A DNA stretch of 64,000 nucleotides, from contig OX375876.1 of the NCBI GenBank assembly GCA_947359465.1, positions 86,954,184 to 87,018,183 on the forward strand, given 5' to 3'. This document shows positions 1-11,452 of the stretch, in pieces. This stretch comes from Metellina segmentata. Lineage: Eukaryota > Arthropoda > Arachnida > Araneae > Tetragnathidae. The first letter of the stretch is position 1; each line of letters opens with the position of its first letter. The translations under genes were made by a program, and so were the position numbers. The notes under the pieces were generated by a model that searched no databases, was not told where the DNA came from, and saw only the letters and a list, made by a program, of their open reading frames with translations.

Positions 1-304
1 TCCCTACACCGCCCAAATTTCCCCCAAACACTTCATAAATAACACATCTATGTCAATGACAAAATATTTAACTTCAAAAGTTATCGACAGAATTGCAAAT
101 TCTGAAAATATGCCTTGGTTTTAAATAAAGTTATTTATAATATAAAACACATCAAAATTAATTATGTAATGCATATTTAACCGATGATTGTGTTTTACGT
201 CTGGTTTTGATTTGACTGCAGTTTCCAAAATTCGGACAAAATTCCTGCAGAACGATTGTAATTGCTTGGAGTTGTATTGCAGAACACTGAATATAATTCT
301 ACCT

Positions 305-795
305 CTGGGCCCATTAGTGCAACACCCGTATTTACCATATATAGTATAAATTCCAGTGAGAACAATTAAAGCGTCACTCATCAGATGGCTGGGCCATCTC
401 CTTAGAAATCCCGATGCTGACCCTACCAAAAAAGTGACTTTTTCCAAAATTGAAGGGACTAGAAGAAAGGGACGACCACCTACAAGATGGATTGATAACG
501 TAGAGAGAGATCTCAAGTTTTTGGGAGTCAGCCGATGGCGGGCGGTCGCACCAGACAGAGCCAGATGGAGGAGGATCTGCGAGTCAGCCTTGGCCTGTAA
601 AAGGCTGTTGTGCTCCTGAAGAAGAAGAAGTATAAATTCCACTTGGAAAGTAAAGATCACTCGAGTACCTAGGATTCGTGAAGCCAGTACACACCTTAAG
701 ATGTGCCCCTCAGAACCAAACCTGACAGGAATCGAACTTGTGTCGCCATAAACTCGCAGGATACCAGTGCAGTGAGAAAACCCGCCGAGACATGG
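305..795 (-). mobile_element. SINE-C copy with tRNA-like head, interrupted by a LINE
   Basis: Read on the minus strand, the right end (about 720-795) looks like a degenerate tRNA head with a box B-like AGTTCGATTCC. It is followed by a body containing GGATTCGTGAAGCCAGTAC (plus-strand reading) and ending near the GTATTTACCAT block at about 330-340. Related body segments recur at 4324-4420 and 19100-19215, which is why I treat it as a dispersed family. The body is split by a LINE fragment at 356-628. The 229-codon minus frame that spans this region is a chance reading through both elements. Confidence 0.55.
356..628 (+). mobile_element. 5'-truncated non-LTR retrotransposon 3' end
   Basis: An open frame runs from the insertion junction to a stop at 617-619. 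Its product carries RWLGHLLRNPDADP, then GRPPTRWIDNVERDLKFLG and RWRRICESA. This is the C-terminal region seen downstream of reverse transcriptase in RTE-like and related endonuclease-RT elements of arthropods. The fragment ends in a GAAGAAGAA tail. It is flanked by a perfect 13-bp direct repeat, AGTATAAATTCCA, at 343-355 and 629-641, so it is a short 5'-truncated retroposition event. The RT and endonuclease domains are absent. Confidence 0.82.
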
Positions 796-869
796 TACCT
801 TCAAAGTCATAAGATTAAACTATTAATTTTCTAGTTCTTAGCGAAACAAAAACACTTTGTAGAGCATTA

Positions 870-1301
870 GGCCCTGTTCACATGAGGCGCTTTCTAACGC
901 GCGTTTTCGAGGTCAGCTTTCCATAAGCATTAAATTATGTTTTTTTGTTCCTCTAATTCAAGTTTCTATTTTTGCGATCAAGTAAAGATTTCAACGGATT
1001 TGAAAACTGCGGAAAATTTTACACCAGATCGATTTTTTAAATGTGATTTTCTTTAAATAAATAATTACTTATTTAATAAATAATTAAATAATCAAATGGC
1101 AAATAATGAAATTATAAATCTGTTTTTGGTATCGATCAGGCGTAGAATTTTACTGATTTGAAAACCGTTGAAATTTTCACTCCATCTTCAACGATCGCAA
1201 AGATAGAAACTTGAGATAGAGGAATAAAAAACATAATTTAATGCTTACAGAAAGCTGACCTCGAAAACGCGCGTTAGAAAACGCATCATGTGAACATGGC
1301 C
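870..1301. mobile_element. MITE with long terminal inverted repeats, PIF/Harbinger-like
   Basis: The left end GGCCCTGTTCACATG and the reverse complement of the right end GGCCATGTTCACATG begin an imperfect inverted repeat of more than 80 bp. It includes the shared CTAACGCGCGTTTTCGAGG block. The flanks are TTA at 867-869 and 1302-1304, a 3-bp TWA-type duplication as used by PIF/Harbinger elements. The interior is AT-rich with no coding frame, so it is non-autonomous. A relic of the same interior lies at 8395-8520. Confidence 0.8.
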
Positions 1302-1304
1302 TTA

Positions 1305-2089
1305 CTGATACTGCAGACTATTATCAACATGATAAAATATGAATTTGAGACTATGCTGCTAGCTTGAAGTTCCTATAAACAGTCGTTACATAAACGTAAA
1401 TATTTTTTTAAACGAGATTTCTCGAAAACGGCTGAGTTGCGTCTTTTTACACTTGGATTCGTCCAGTGGAGTATACTATCCTTCATAAAAAAGATTGTAA
1501 AAATTTCGATTCGGCAATCTCAAAGTCAGTGTTTTTTCCCTTTCTTTATTTACTTGTTTTTCTAACAGAATAATTAGAGCTTTGGTTCAACACGTCCTGG
1601 AGGTGAATCCCTTTGTAGCTATGAATATGTCTGGTGGTTCGGTTTGCAACAGCCAAAAGTTCTCTGCAAAAGAATTCTGTATCCTTATACGGCCATCGGC
1701 CTTCTTCTGCTAACAGGACTCGTCTAAGTGCCCGGATATTTACAATTTCCGTTAAACTGAATACCGAGATGCTGTTTCACATTAACCCCATTTGGAATCA
1801 ATATAGTTCTCCCATTGCATTGGAATTTCTCTCTATAAATGATCATTTTATAAATTAATATATTTTAATTATCTAAAATTCAAAATCTATTAATGAATTT
1901 ATGTATAGTAATAAGCTTAATAACAAACTATTTACGTTACTTCCACTATCAATATATTTCCTTTATTATTTGTGTATTTGGGTACTACAAGAGTAATCTT
2001 GACGCTTCAATTTCCTACGTTCCAGTGGAACTACGATTCTGAATTCGAATCTCAGTCTAGGTCTAACCAGCCAAGTATAGATAGAAATC
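1305..2089. other. No gene or repeat recognised
   Basis: This is AT-rich sequence with only short open frames (74 and 70 codons) and no recognisable domain. Confidence 0.5.
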
Positions 2090-2600
2090 ATTGTAGTTTG
2101 TAGAACATAAGTTATTGTAGAGCAATAAATAAATGGAACCAAGCAGAGCAAATTGTAGATTGTTGAGCTAGAAAGCATTATAGATATTAAAGCAAGAAAG
2201 TATTATAGATATTAAAGCAAGAAAGCATTGTAGATTGTAGAACAAGTATTGTACATTAAACGTAATTATTGTAGACCAAACATTGTACGTTAAACGCAAT
2301 TATTGTAGAACAAACATTGTACACATTAAACGCAATTATTGTAGAACTAACATTGTACACACATTAAACGCAATTATTGTAGAACAAACATTGTACACAC
2401 ATTAAACGCAATTGTTGTAGAACAAACATTGTACACACACATTAAACGCAATATTATTGTAGAACACTATTATTATACAGTGAACACAATTATTGTAGAT
2501 TGAACACAATTATGATACATTGAGCATAATCAATGTCGATTATGAAATATGAGAAATTATTCAAGATTGTACAGCTTAAGAAATCATTGTAGATTGTTGG
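2090..2600. repeat. Degenerate tandem repeat, 40-50 bp period
   Basis: The motif ATTGTAGAACAAACATTGTA followed by ACACATTAAACGCAATT recurs with slippage in the CA stretch, which lengthens step by step from one unit to the next. The edges decay into ATTGTAGATTG and AAAGCAAGAAAGCATT variants. No coding function is visible. Confidence 0.8.
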
Positions 2601-3239
2601 GCGACAAACCTAACCAAACCACTTCAGCCCTGAGCTCTGGGGTGACACATTTCGGGGATCTCGTTTTTCCCAAGGTTCCCAATGTCATAATGGAGCCCTG
2701 GTATCCTTGTACATTCAAAACCTTCTCCTCAAGCAAAGAATTCAAAAGTTTTGATGCACCCAAACGCCAATACTTTTCTTCATTTCGAATGAAGTCGAGA
2801 ATTCCTATAATCGGACCTATTTACCCGAAAAAAGGGTGCGGTCAGGTACTAGAAGGAGGCAACCGTAGCCAGACGGACATGTTATTGTGTCTTAACCATC
2901 CGAATCCTATGAAACACAAGAATTCCAGCGTAATGTTACAGCAAAAGCGAGTCAGAGAGTGCGCCGGAAAGCTGATGACTGTTATTTACCCAGTGGGACT
3001 GCAGAGGGTGCAGGGCCCCCGGCTGAAAGGGGAGTGAGCAGTGAGCGATTAATCACACGTGCCCTGTGTTTCTAACAGAGTACTGTAATTTCTGCTCGTG
3101 GCAAGCGCGTTCGGAGGTGAAATTAATTCGCGGACAGTTGCAAGTCAGGTGGATAATGGGTGGGGGAACGTCTCTAGAGGCTCGATGCCCTCGAAAACCT
3201 CAAATTCGTAAACGCTGCAATGATTTACGAGTTAATTCC
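2601..3239. other. Unassigned sequence with a 162-codon open frame
   Basis: A plus-strand frame at 2549-3037 starts inside the tandem repeat and runs to a stop. I recognise no domain, signal peptide or repeat in its translation, and its first part is repeat-derived, so I do not call it a gene. Confidence 0.4.
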
Positions 3240-3890
3240 ACCCTCCTCTCGCTTCGGTATTTCCTCTTAAGAAGCAACAGGTTTGTTTCCTGCGACTCCT
3301 GCAGTGACAACAAAATCAAAGTATCTGATGTGTGGTAAATATGGAGATTTGGGTATTCTGGTAAGAGCAGGTTTACAGGTTTCCTGTGACTATCGAAGTG
3401 ACAACAAAATCAAGATATCTGATGTGTGGTAAATATGGAGATTTAATTATTCTGGTAAGAGCAGGCCCATCTGCTTCCTCTCGCTCCGGTATTTTTTCCG
3501 AGTAGATACAGGTTTCCTGCGACTCCCGAAGTTACAACAAAATCATGATCTCATATGTATGGTAAGTATGAAGCTTCAGGTATTCTGGTATGATCAGACC
3601 CATCTGCTTCCTCTCGCTCCGGTATTTGTTCCGAGAAGACACAGGTTTCCTCCGACTATCGAAGTGACAACAAAATCAAGATCTCTGATATATGGTAAAT
3701 ATGGAGATTTGGGTATTCTGGTAAGAGCAGTCCCATCTGCTTCCTCTCGCTCCGGTATTTACTCCGAGAAGTTACAGGTTTTCTGTGACTCCTGAAGAGA
3801 CAACCAAATCAAGGTATCTGATGTATGGTATAAAGCTGTAGGTATTCTAGTAAGAGCAAACCGATCTGCTTCATATATCCTGTATTTAAT
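3240..3890. repeat. Tandem repeat, ~132-bp unit, about five copies
   Basis: The markers GGTATTCTGGTAAGAGCAG, TCTGCTTCCTCTCGCTCCGG and GTGACAACAAAATCAAG recur in fixed order. The first marker lies near 3352, 3443, 3579, 3712 and 3840, so the units are about 130 bp, with one internally deleted copy of about 94 bp. The small open frames within it are incidental. Confidence 0.85.
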
Positions 3891-3973
3891 CGAAACTACG
3901 AAGTTCGCATGCAAACCTCAGCGAATCACCCTATATCTGCATTCAAAACGCTTTTATTTTCCAGAAGAACGTT

Positions 3974-4060
3974 CATGTTGGCCTAGTGTAGAAGTTTGGA
4001 AAGTGGGGTGACAGCTCAGGTGTTCACCTCGTGTTACCTGACTGTGATTCAAAATTTAGA
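3974..4060 (+). mobile_element. SINE-A body relic (plus)
   Basis: GAAGTTTGGAAAGTGGGGTG and the CTGACTGTGATTCAAAATT block match the SINE-A body in order. Head and tail are missing. It abuts an oppositely oriented relic, giving an inverted pair. Confidence 0.7.
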
Positions 4061-4061
4061 G

Positions 4062-4170
4062 GTAGGTAGGCATATCGTACTGGAGCAATATTGGTGGCAG
4101 TCCGGGATCAGTTCTGAAATGGAAGATACGATGGCAAAATCTCGTAATTTTGAACCACGGTCAACACCTG
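4062..4170 (-). mobile_element. SINE-A tail and body relic (minus)
   Basis: Starting from the left it shows the tail (ATCGTACTGGAGCAATA), then GTCCGGGATCAG and TCGTAATTTTGAACCACGG, the order of a minus-strand SINE-A. It is old, with several small indels, and truncated before the head. Confidence 0.7.
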
Positions 4171-4323
4171 ACAAAAATTACGATGTGTCGCCCTCAGTTG
4201 GATGTTTAGAGATTTCATATAACAATGGACCAAGCTGAGCCTAACACAAGACATGCAATGTCAAGTAATTGTGAAAAAGGATAGCCGAAATAGTAGAGAA
4301 ATGTTACTAGGGTATCCTGGAGT

Positions 4324-4420
4324 CGCGATGTTTACCAGAAGCAGTAAACTCTATGTGAAAGAGTATATCACTAGGGTAACTGGGTTTCGTGAAGTCCGTA
4401 CCCCATCTAAAGATATACCC
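4324..4420 (-). mobile_element. SINE-C body relic
   Basis: ATGTTTACCAGAAGCAGTAAA, then TTCGTGAAGTCCGTAC, parallels the body at 305-795 and 19100-19215. The head is not identifiable. Confidence 0.45.
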
Positions 4421-5892
4421 ACCAAAAGCGCGATGGTAATCCAACTACTTTTCTAAAAGAACTAACAGATGAAAATTAATTTCGGATGCCTAGTTTTTTT
4501 TACCGATTCCCTGAATGTTAAATGAACATTGTGTTTCCGAACTTTTTACACTATTGACGAATTTGGACGTATATTTAACACGCGATTTACGAGACTGATT
4601 TTCTCCTATATCTAAAGCTGTTTTTGATAGACTTTTTTTTTATTCCAAAATCATTCCGAGAAAAATTATTATGAACTAAATACTCAGATCGAAAAGTACC
4701 TATTATTACAATCGCATGAACCTACAGACCAAATAAGAATAAAATAAATAATATCGTGGGGAAATGTATTGTTTTGCATATTTATTAAAGGTTAGTTAGT
4801 TGGTTGATTTAGGACATATGGAGCAAGATCCAAAAATGAATAAGATGTGTCAAAAACAAGACTTTAAGTAAAATTAGAAAATAGATTCAAGACATCAAAA
4901 TAACCAAACCAACGTTAAGAGAGAAGATACAATGATTAAAATCAAACTAGTTGCAAAAACATGAAGGTTAATCACAAGAATTGTAAGACCTTATAATAAA
5001 ATGAGAACTAAGATGGGACATCCCCATCTTAGATGATACATGGAATTGAATTTATATCTTATGAGTATGGTAAAAATCCTGAATTATGAAGGAAGGTAAA
5101 AGGTAATGAATGGAGGGTTAACCCAACAGGTCCGATAAAAATGGCGATGAGGTATTAAAAAAGCGACTTTTAGAAGGTTTAAGTCTAGGACAAGACATTA
5201 AAATATGGTGTATGTTAAAATGTTGTTGGCAATGATGGCACGGTTTCTCCCATTAATAAATTATCTATGCGTGCCTGTATTTAAAGTTGGAGACTTGCCT
5301 GTCTATCGACCTCCTCTAATTTTTCTGTCTTCGTGTAAGTGCACGCCCAGCACACCACTCAGGTACGGCCCTTATGGGTTGGCCCGTAAAATTTATTAAA
5401 CTTTACATCGAAGTGTGTGTTTGCTGTACATATCGTTTCCCAGTAGACCGACAGTGTTCGCAGGAAAGCTATCATTTAGGCTCAGTGGTTGGTCTGGGTA
5501 CAGACAGGCGCGCCTTTCTTCCAATCGCAATGCGTATAAATCATTGCTCCATCCAATCACTTTTCCTTCAGACGCGTGAGGAAAGTTTTAGAGTAGCTTC
5601 AGTTGTAAATCGGTACTGTTTCCGAAGCCTACATGGTAAAACGTATAGCATTTACTATTCGCAGAGAAAAAAATGGTTCCATATTTATTCAAGGTTACTT
5701 TTCTGTAAACGCGTTACATATCGTTTTAGAGTCCATGCGATTCACCTTAAAAATCGATTAAATTTAAATAATAATTTTAAAATGCGCTTCCCTTTTTGAT
5801 GTGGTTTGAGAGAATATCAGCTTTTCACGGTTTTATTTCAAGATAAAAGCCATTAGCTTATTAATGTCACAATGGAGAAACATCACGGACTA
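4421..5892. other. No gene or repeat recognised
   Basis: This is mostly AT-rich sequence. Open frames of 64 and 141 codons at 5205-5399 and 5374-5799 overlap each other and show no family features. Confidence 0.45.
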
Positions 5893-6155
5893 CTGCGATG
5901 ATTCAGAATCACTCCTGAGGGGAAAGATTTGAGAACAACTAGTAATTTTGACCCACGGTCAGGTGACGAGGTCTACACGACAAGGCACCACTCTTCAAAC
6001 TTTTACACCACAATACGTGAGACCATTTGAGGCCGCGACGTATTTAATGTGCATAGGATACGTGCACACGATGGTCTTTGGTCAGACCAGGTTTCGAACT
6101 CAAAACCCTCAGGTTGCTAATTCGTCACTTTTACAACTGGGTTATCGCGGCCCGA
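5893..6155 (-). mobile_element. SINE-A, T2-type head, 3'-truncated
   Basis: On the minus strand it begins GGGCCGCGATAACCC with box B GAGTTCGAAACC. The shared body follows, out to the GGGAAAGAT region at 5920-5930. The CAATAGCCCGTTGTG tail is missing or too decayed to see. The copy is diverged. Confidence 0.75.
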
Positions 6156-6295
6156 TTAAAGCAATGGAAAAAACACTCAAACAAATCAGCAATCTAGAAA
6201 GTTTTCCATCTAACTGGTAATTTTAGATCAAGTCATCTAACTAGCTTTTTATGTTTGTATGCTATGAGAAGGTCTCAGGTTTGTATCTCGGATTG

Positions 6296-6427
6296 GATGT
6301 TGATGCTTAATCTTGTTATAGAAGTAACAGAGACTACCCACTGGTAGCTCCCTCACAATTTGATGTTGATGATTAATCTTGTTATAGAAGTAACAGAGAC
6401 TACCCACTGGCAGCTCCCTCACAATTT
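6296..6427. repeat. Direct duplication of a 66-bp unit
   Basis: Two nearly identical head-to-tail copies (6296-6361 and 6362-6427) each contain CTTGTTATAGAAGTAACAGA and AGCTCCCTCACAATTT. They differ at only a few positions, so the duplication is recent. Confidence 0.9.
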
Positions 6428-7850
6428 GTCGTCACAATTTTCTCGTGCACTGCTGAAAAGTTTAGTGGTCGGGTATTAATAAAAAGATAACTAAAGAATG
6501 AAGTGCCAGAATTGTAATTGCAGATGGCTAATATATTTGTTTGTCATGATACTTATCTGTGAATTTCAGGTGCATTTACCTCATCTGATTATTTATTTAC
6601 TTCTTATAATGCCTTGTTTCATTACTTTTAAGCAATCTAGAGTGGTCAAAATTTTACTTTTCATTGCCACGCACATGCCAATTATTTTCGCAATCTAAGA
6701 TATCCACTAGCTAAGTGCTACTCAATATAATTCTTTGCCTACTCAATATATTTCTAAGCGATTTATTCACGCACATGCACTGCTTAGTGTATTTACCCAA
6801 CTTTAAGTAATAAGATTAAGTAGCATTTTATGAAAATGTCAGAGATGGTTCATAGTATAATTTTAGATTAAAATACCTTTATAAGCTACAGAGGTTAATT
6901 CAGAGGCCGAAACCGTTTCCTATGCGCTAAAATTGAACACGAAAATCGCAATCAATCCCAGTACTCAATTTCACGGCTCGTTGCTGTGCAGCGTTTAATA
7001 AATGGCTAGTTGAACCTAAACTCGGATCATGATGTGATAATAGTTTCTCCTTACGTGGTGTTTATGTTATCAGAGCCCATAACGCTTTTCATAATCGAAA
7101 ACCGAAGAACTTCAGCCGCTTCTGAGAGAAATGGTTACAAATCACTGTGGAAGGAATTACGTTTGGCTTCGGATCCGAAATTCTCTCCTAGTACTGGTTA
7201 AGTATTCTACGGCAGCACGAAGCTGGAAGAGGTTGGCCGTAGGCGTCGATTGAGTCTTGATTAATCGCGGTTTGGCGGTGAAAAATGAATTGTGGGCCGC
7301 AACAGGTGATTATTAGGGAAAGCAGAAAGTAAGAAAATTTCGTCCAGGTTGTTTTTTAATGACATTAAATTAGCATCGAGTGAAGCCTCGTCGCTTCTGT
7401 TTTTTTATTAATATGACAGGAGATAACCAGTTATTGCGGATGGTCATATTTTATAGGAGAGAAATTGCGATCCCATTCCTGATTTATGAAGACGCCGTAT
7501 CCTGAAAATACCATGCATTTGAGTTTGGGGACACATTAAGGCAGGACTTGACAAATGTCTTTCAGATAAGGGGTAATAAATATAGAGTGAAATAAAGCTC
7601 TTGTGATTTTGCTTATAAAGTAGTTACCCCTGATAATACTCCGTGCAAACTAATAATGAGCAGTAACCCATGTTTTGACGATACATGGAAAATGGTATTC
7701 TGGACACATACCTAAATAGTGTTGGCAACCTTGAATTTATATTACTGCTGTTCAATTCATCCAAAATATAAAATTGGAATAAAAATGAAGCTTCCATAAC
7801 TTGTTCTACGCATTGAATGAAGTACGAATGTCCGATAGATTGGAGGAAGA
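6428..7850. other. No gene or repeat recognised
   Basis: AT-rich sequence. The short frames at 6498-6698 and 7010-7201 show no domain. Confidence 0.45.
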
Positions 7851-7930
7851 TAGTTGAATTTATGTCACACTGGGGCAACACAACCGGCTATTGACGACTA
7901 TCCTTGATCGATCCCGAAGGGAAATATCCA
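7851..7930 (-). mobile_element. SINE-A 3' tail fragment
   Basis: GGGGCAACACAACCGGCTATTGACGA and GATCGATCCCGAAGGGAAA match the tail-proximal body in minus orientation; the rest is absent. Confidence 0.75.
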
Positions 7931-8339
7931 CGAACGCCTCGAACTTCGATTAACTGTTACTCTTAATCGTCAGTTTCTGTTACCTTTAACGCTCAGAAAG
8001 CATGAGCCTCGAAGAAAATAAAGAAAATTAGACTATTTTAAAATTTGACTATGCATGTATGTACGTCTAGAGCGTAAGTTGATGTATATTATGTCTACTA
8101 TGTCCAATATTATAAAAGAAAGTGTTACTTTCTTTGTATATCTGTACGTTCCTGTCGAATCTATGGCACTTACGGTAATGGGATTTAGCACACAAGTAGT
8201 TCGAATGTTTTGAAATTTTTATTCGAAGCTCTAATTTTAAAATGAATTTAATGGAATTTAATTATTATTTTTTCCCTAGAATGGCAACACATTAAAAAAT
8301 ATGAGATTCTAAATATATTTTTCCGTTTGATTTTCCAAG

Positions 8340-8530
8340 CAACGCTTTCAGCCGAAGAACAAAAATAAAAAGTTTTAACTGGAGTTATGTAGTTCTTTTT
8401 CTATCTCCTAGATCGTTAAAGATAGAGTAAAATTTTCAACGGATTTGAAATCTGCGGAAAATTTTACACCAGTTAGATACCTAATATGTTTGATTTTCTT
8501 TTAATAAATAATTTTTCAATTAAATATTTA
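8340..8530. mobile_element. Relic of the 870-1301 MITE family
   Basis: It shares CAACGGATTTGAAA and CTGCGGAAAATTTTACACC with the MITE at 870-1301, and both continue into an ATTTTCTT(T)TAATAAATAATT stretch. The terminal GGCCCTGTTCACATG is not seen, so only an internal half remains. Confidence 0.6.
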
Positions 8531-8629
8531 TATTTTCGAATGGCTGTTATCCAATAGGCTAGGAATTACCACGGGAAACCATGGCTATCAGTTTGGCTAC
8601 AAATTCCCATTTGGAAAATCAAATGGGAA

Positions 8630-8700
8630 TTCGTATCAATCACCGGGGGTTAGCGAGCAGTGGTTACACCTGACCCCACGAAAAGAACTGTCACGGGCAA
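8630..8700 (-). mobile_element. Fragment of the GC-rich terminal-inverted-repeat family
   Basis: CACCGGGGGTTAGCGAGCAG is the reverse complement of the CTGCTCGCTAAC...CCCCCGG head at 24055-24090. Only the end is recognisable. Confidence 0.5.
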
Positions 8701-8906
8701 CGCAGTGGCTAGTACTTAACATAGAATTGCAGATTGCTTATTTGTGTAAAATTAAATACATGCATATACAGTGTATTTCTAGTTCGTAAACGTACACTTT
8801 TTATCATTCATTCTGGATGGAGGTGGGTTGTTTAAGATTTTTCTGTTATCCGTCTATTTGATTAACCGCCATAGTCCCGACTCTGACGGTTAATAGAAGT
8901 TTCAAT

Positions 8907-9108
8907 TTAATTTCGAACCACGGTCAGATCACGTCAACATCTAAGCCACTCTTTAAACTTACACACCACATTAACGTAAGGACATTTGATGCCATGGCAG
9001 ATTTAAGGTGTACTAGGCCCACGAACACGAGGTATGGTTAATCGAGTTTCGAACTCGCAACCCTCGGGTTGCTAATCCGTCACTCTTCCAACTGGGCTAC
9101 TGCGGACA
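8907..9108 (-). mobile_element. SINE-A, T2-type head, 3'-truncated
   Basis: The minus-strand head reads CGCAGTAGCCCAGTTGGAAG with box B GAGTTTCGAAC-like sequence. The body reaches the CGAACCACGGTCAG block at 8925 and stops before the tail. Confidence 0.8.
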
Positions 9109-9339
9109 ACCATTTTCGGGTATCATAGTAACGATGACCTCTCACCTAAGTGAAAAGACTAAAAAGAATTAGAAATTTACTAATCATATCTCAAATATTT
9201 TAATGGGAATATTTAAACATGTTATGAAAATGAATTTGTGTAAATAAAACTCTAAATAGCCTATAGTTGTGATGGCAGTACACTTATCCCTTGACAGTAC
9301 ACTACTCAACATTAATGGACCGGACGCCAGCGGATTTGC

Positions 9340-9800
9340 ATAAAATCCCACTACTTGTTTGGGGGTGTTTTTCGTGGTATGGCCAGGGGCCTTTTCATGT
9401 TGTTCCTGGTAAATTGAAAGCCGACGCCTACACGAACATTTTGGAAAATCAGGTTCTTTCTACGCTCTGACAATTTTATGGAATGGACGAATGTTACTTC
9501 CAGGACGACAGCGCTCCATGTCATGTTGTAACCTCTGTTAAGCTGTGGTATCAATATATGGATGTAAAACGTCTTCCCTGGCACGCTCAGAGTCGACCAA
9601 AACCCCATAGAACATTTGGAGGACGAGTTAGAGCAATGCTTATGGACTATGGAACCACGTCCGCAATATACAGCTGAGCTGGCGACATTCTTGCAGCAGG
9701 ACTGGACACAAATACCCATAGCTGCGTATCAAAACCTTGTTGAAAGTATGCCCAGAAGGGTTGCTAGTGTAATTGCAGCATGTGGGAGACCATCCTCTAT
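9340..9800 (+). pseudogene. Tc1-like transposase, C-terminal half, degraded
   Basis: Translation gives VWGCFSWYGQGPFHVV, then FQDDSAPCHV carrying the second catalytic Asp. In a shifted frame it gives DQNPIEHLEDELEQ carrying the third acidic residue, and ends in ESMPRRVASVIAACG. These are in the order of the DDE domain of Tc1-like transposases. There is an in-frame TGA near 9472 where the family has Trp, and a frameshift around 9590-9600 just before the PIEH motif. The N-terminal helix-turn-helix half and the inverted repeats are not found, so this is a dead fragment. Confidence 0.85.
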
Positions 9801-9899
9801 TCAAGCATGTATTTGTTCCCTTGTAATATCACATCTTGCTGTCTGGTCCATTATTGTAGGGCAGTGTATCTGTCATCAGGGGCACATATCCTAAAGGTG

Positions 9900-10640
9900 T
9901 GACCGGCTTTGCAGCCCGAGGTACTCCAGTGTTCTTTTTTTTTTATGAAGTTTAATTTCTCCTGTAATCACGGGTACCAAGTTCCCAGGATGGCCAAGCA
10001 ATTTTTTTCTGCTTTCATCCCATTATTCTATTCTTTAATCCCTTTTCCCTCCGACATTTTTTACTTGAAGTGTTGTCTGTCTCGTGTTTTGTGCAGCTAG
10101 GCCAAATATGGCCCTTGCACCAAAAAATCTCAAAACTACCAACTTCCAACCCTTAACAATGTAGTTGATTGCAGTAGCTTACCATTGATAATTAAGATGG
10201 CGATGTTCGAAGGAAAGAAAAAAATAATGCTCACCTTTTTAGGTAACCTTATAGGTTAACTCCATCCACCATTGTTTCTTTTCCGCGATGACCAAAACAA
10301 TGCAAATAATTTTAGCCCTAAGTTAAAAAGAATCCAAAAGGCTCATATTCAACACTGTCTTAGAGCTTGGTGGAAGTCATACCAAGACGAGAAAAGAGAT
10401 TGATAGGTCCTGCGCAAAGACCATTACGTATATTATCTGCATTGAATACTAGCCTCTATTAAGAGTCTGTAATGAAGGTACCTTTACTGGCATCACTTGT
10501 GCCTGATTGTGTGATCTTTTGATGTAAAAAACTCAATTTTGTTCACTTAAAAACTGATGTCTCAGTCAGCTTTATTTTAAGTTAAATTCAGTAATAAAAA
10601 ATCTTATCAAGGAATGCCGGGATTTTGGACTTCCATAGAA
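9900..10640. other. Mostly unassigned; short SINE-B tail at 10101-10150
   Basis: AGGCCAAATATGGCCCTTGC at 10105 matches the GGCCAAATATGGCTCTTG core of SINE-B. The remainder shows no gene. Confidence 0.45.
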
Positions 10641-11452
10641 GATAACGATTCAGACTGGATTATAAGGTAACGATTCAGACTGGATTATAAGGTAACGATT
10701 CAGACTGGATTATAAGGTAACGATTCAGACTGGATTATAAGGTAACGATTCAGACTGGATTATAAGGTAACGATTCAGACTGGATTATAAGGTAACGATT
10801 CAGACTGGATTATAAGGTAACGATTCAGACTGGATTATAACGTAACGATTCCGACTGGATTATAAGGTAACGATTCAGACTGGATTATAAGGTAACGATT
10901 CAGACTGGATTATAAGGTAACGATTCAGACTGAATTATAAGGTAACGATTCAGACTGGAGTATAAGGTAACGATTCAGACTGGAGTATAAGGTAACGATT
11001 CAGCAAAGTAACGATTCAGACTGGAATATTAGAACGATTCAGACTGGAATATTAGAACGATTCAGACTGGAATATTAGAACGATTCAGACTGGAATATTA
11101 GAACGATTCAGACTGGAATATTAGAACGATTCAGACTGGAATATTAGAACGATTCAGACTGGAATATTAGAACGATTCAGACTGGAATATTAGAACGATT
11201 CAGACTGGAATATTAGAACGATTCAGACAGGAATATTAGAACGATTCAGACAGGAATATTAGAACGATTCAGACAGGAATATTAGAACGATTCAGACAGG
11301 AATATTAGAACGATTCAGACTGGAATACTAGAACGATTCAGACTAGAATATGAGGAAATGATTCAAACTAGAATATGAGGAAATGATTCAAACTAGAATA
11401 TGAGGAAATGATTCAAACTAGAAATAAGATAATTTTTCAGACTGAATATAAG
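10641..11452. repeat. Minisatellite with period shift from 25 to 23 to 25 bp
   Basis: The first block (about 10641-11000) repeats GTAACGATTCAGACTGGATTATAAG every 25 bp, with single-base variants near its right edge. The second (about 11010-11340) repeats GAACGATTCAGACTGGAATATTA every 23 bp. The third (about 11340-11425) repeats GAAATGATTCAAACTAGAATATGAG every 25 bp. All keep an ACGATTCAGACTGGA-like core. A run of four units in the second block shares a GACAGG variant. Confidence 0.97.

Noticed and set aside
121..810. 229-codon minus-strand frame
   Set aside because: It runs antisense through a LINE fragment and a SINE; the plus-strand LINE reading, with its target duplication, explains the region.
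2549..3037. 162-codon plus frame
   Set aside because: It starts in a tandem repeat and has no recognisable domain or codon signature that I can support.
3905..3935. GAATCACCCTATATC as a mariner terminus
   Set aside because: It resembles the TGAATCACCCTGTATA end at 41350, but no partner end or transposase lies nearby.
5374..5799. 141-codon plus frame
   Set aside because: No recognisable domain; overlapping frame and AT-rich tail suggest chance openness.
10641..11452. CRISPR-like array
   Set aside because: Units are directly adjacent with no unique spacers; it is a minisatellite in eukaryotic DNA.
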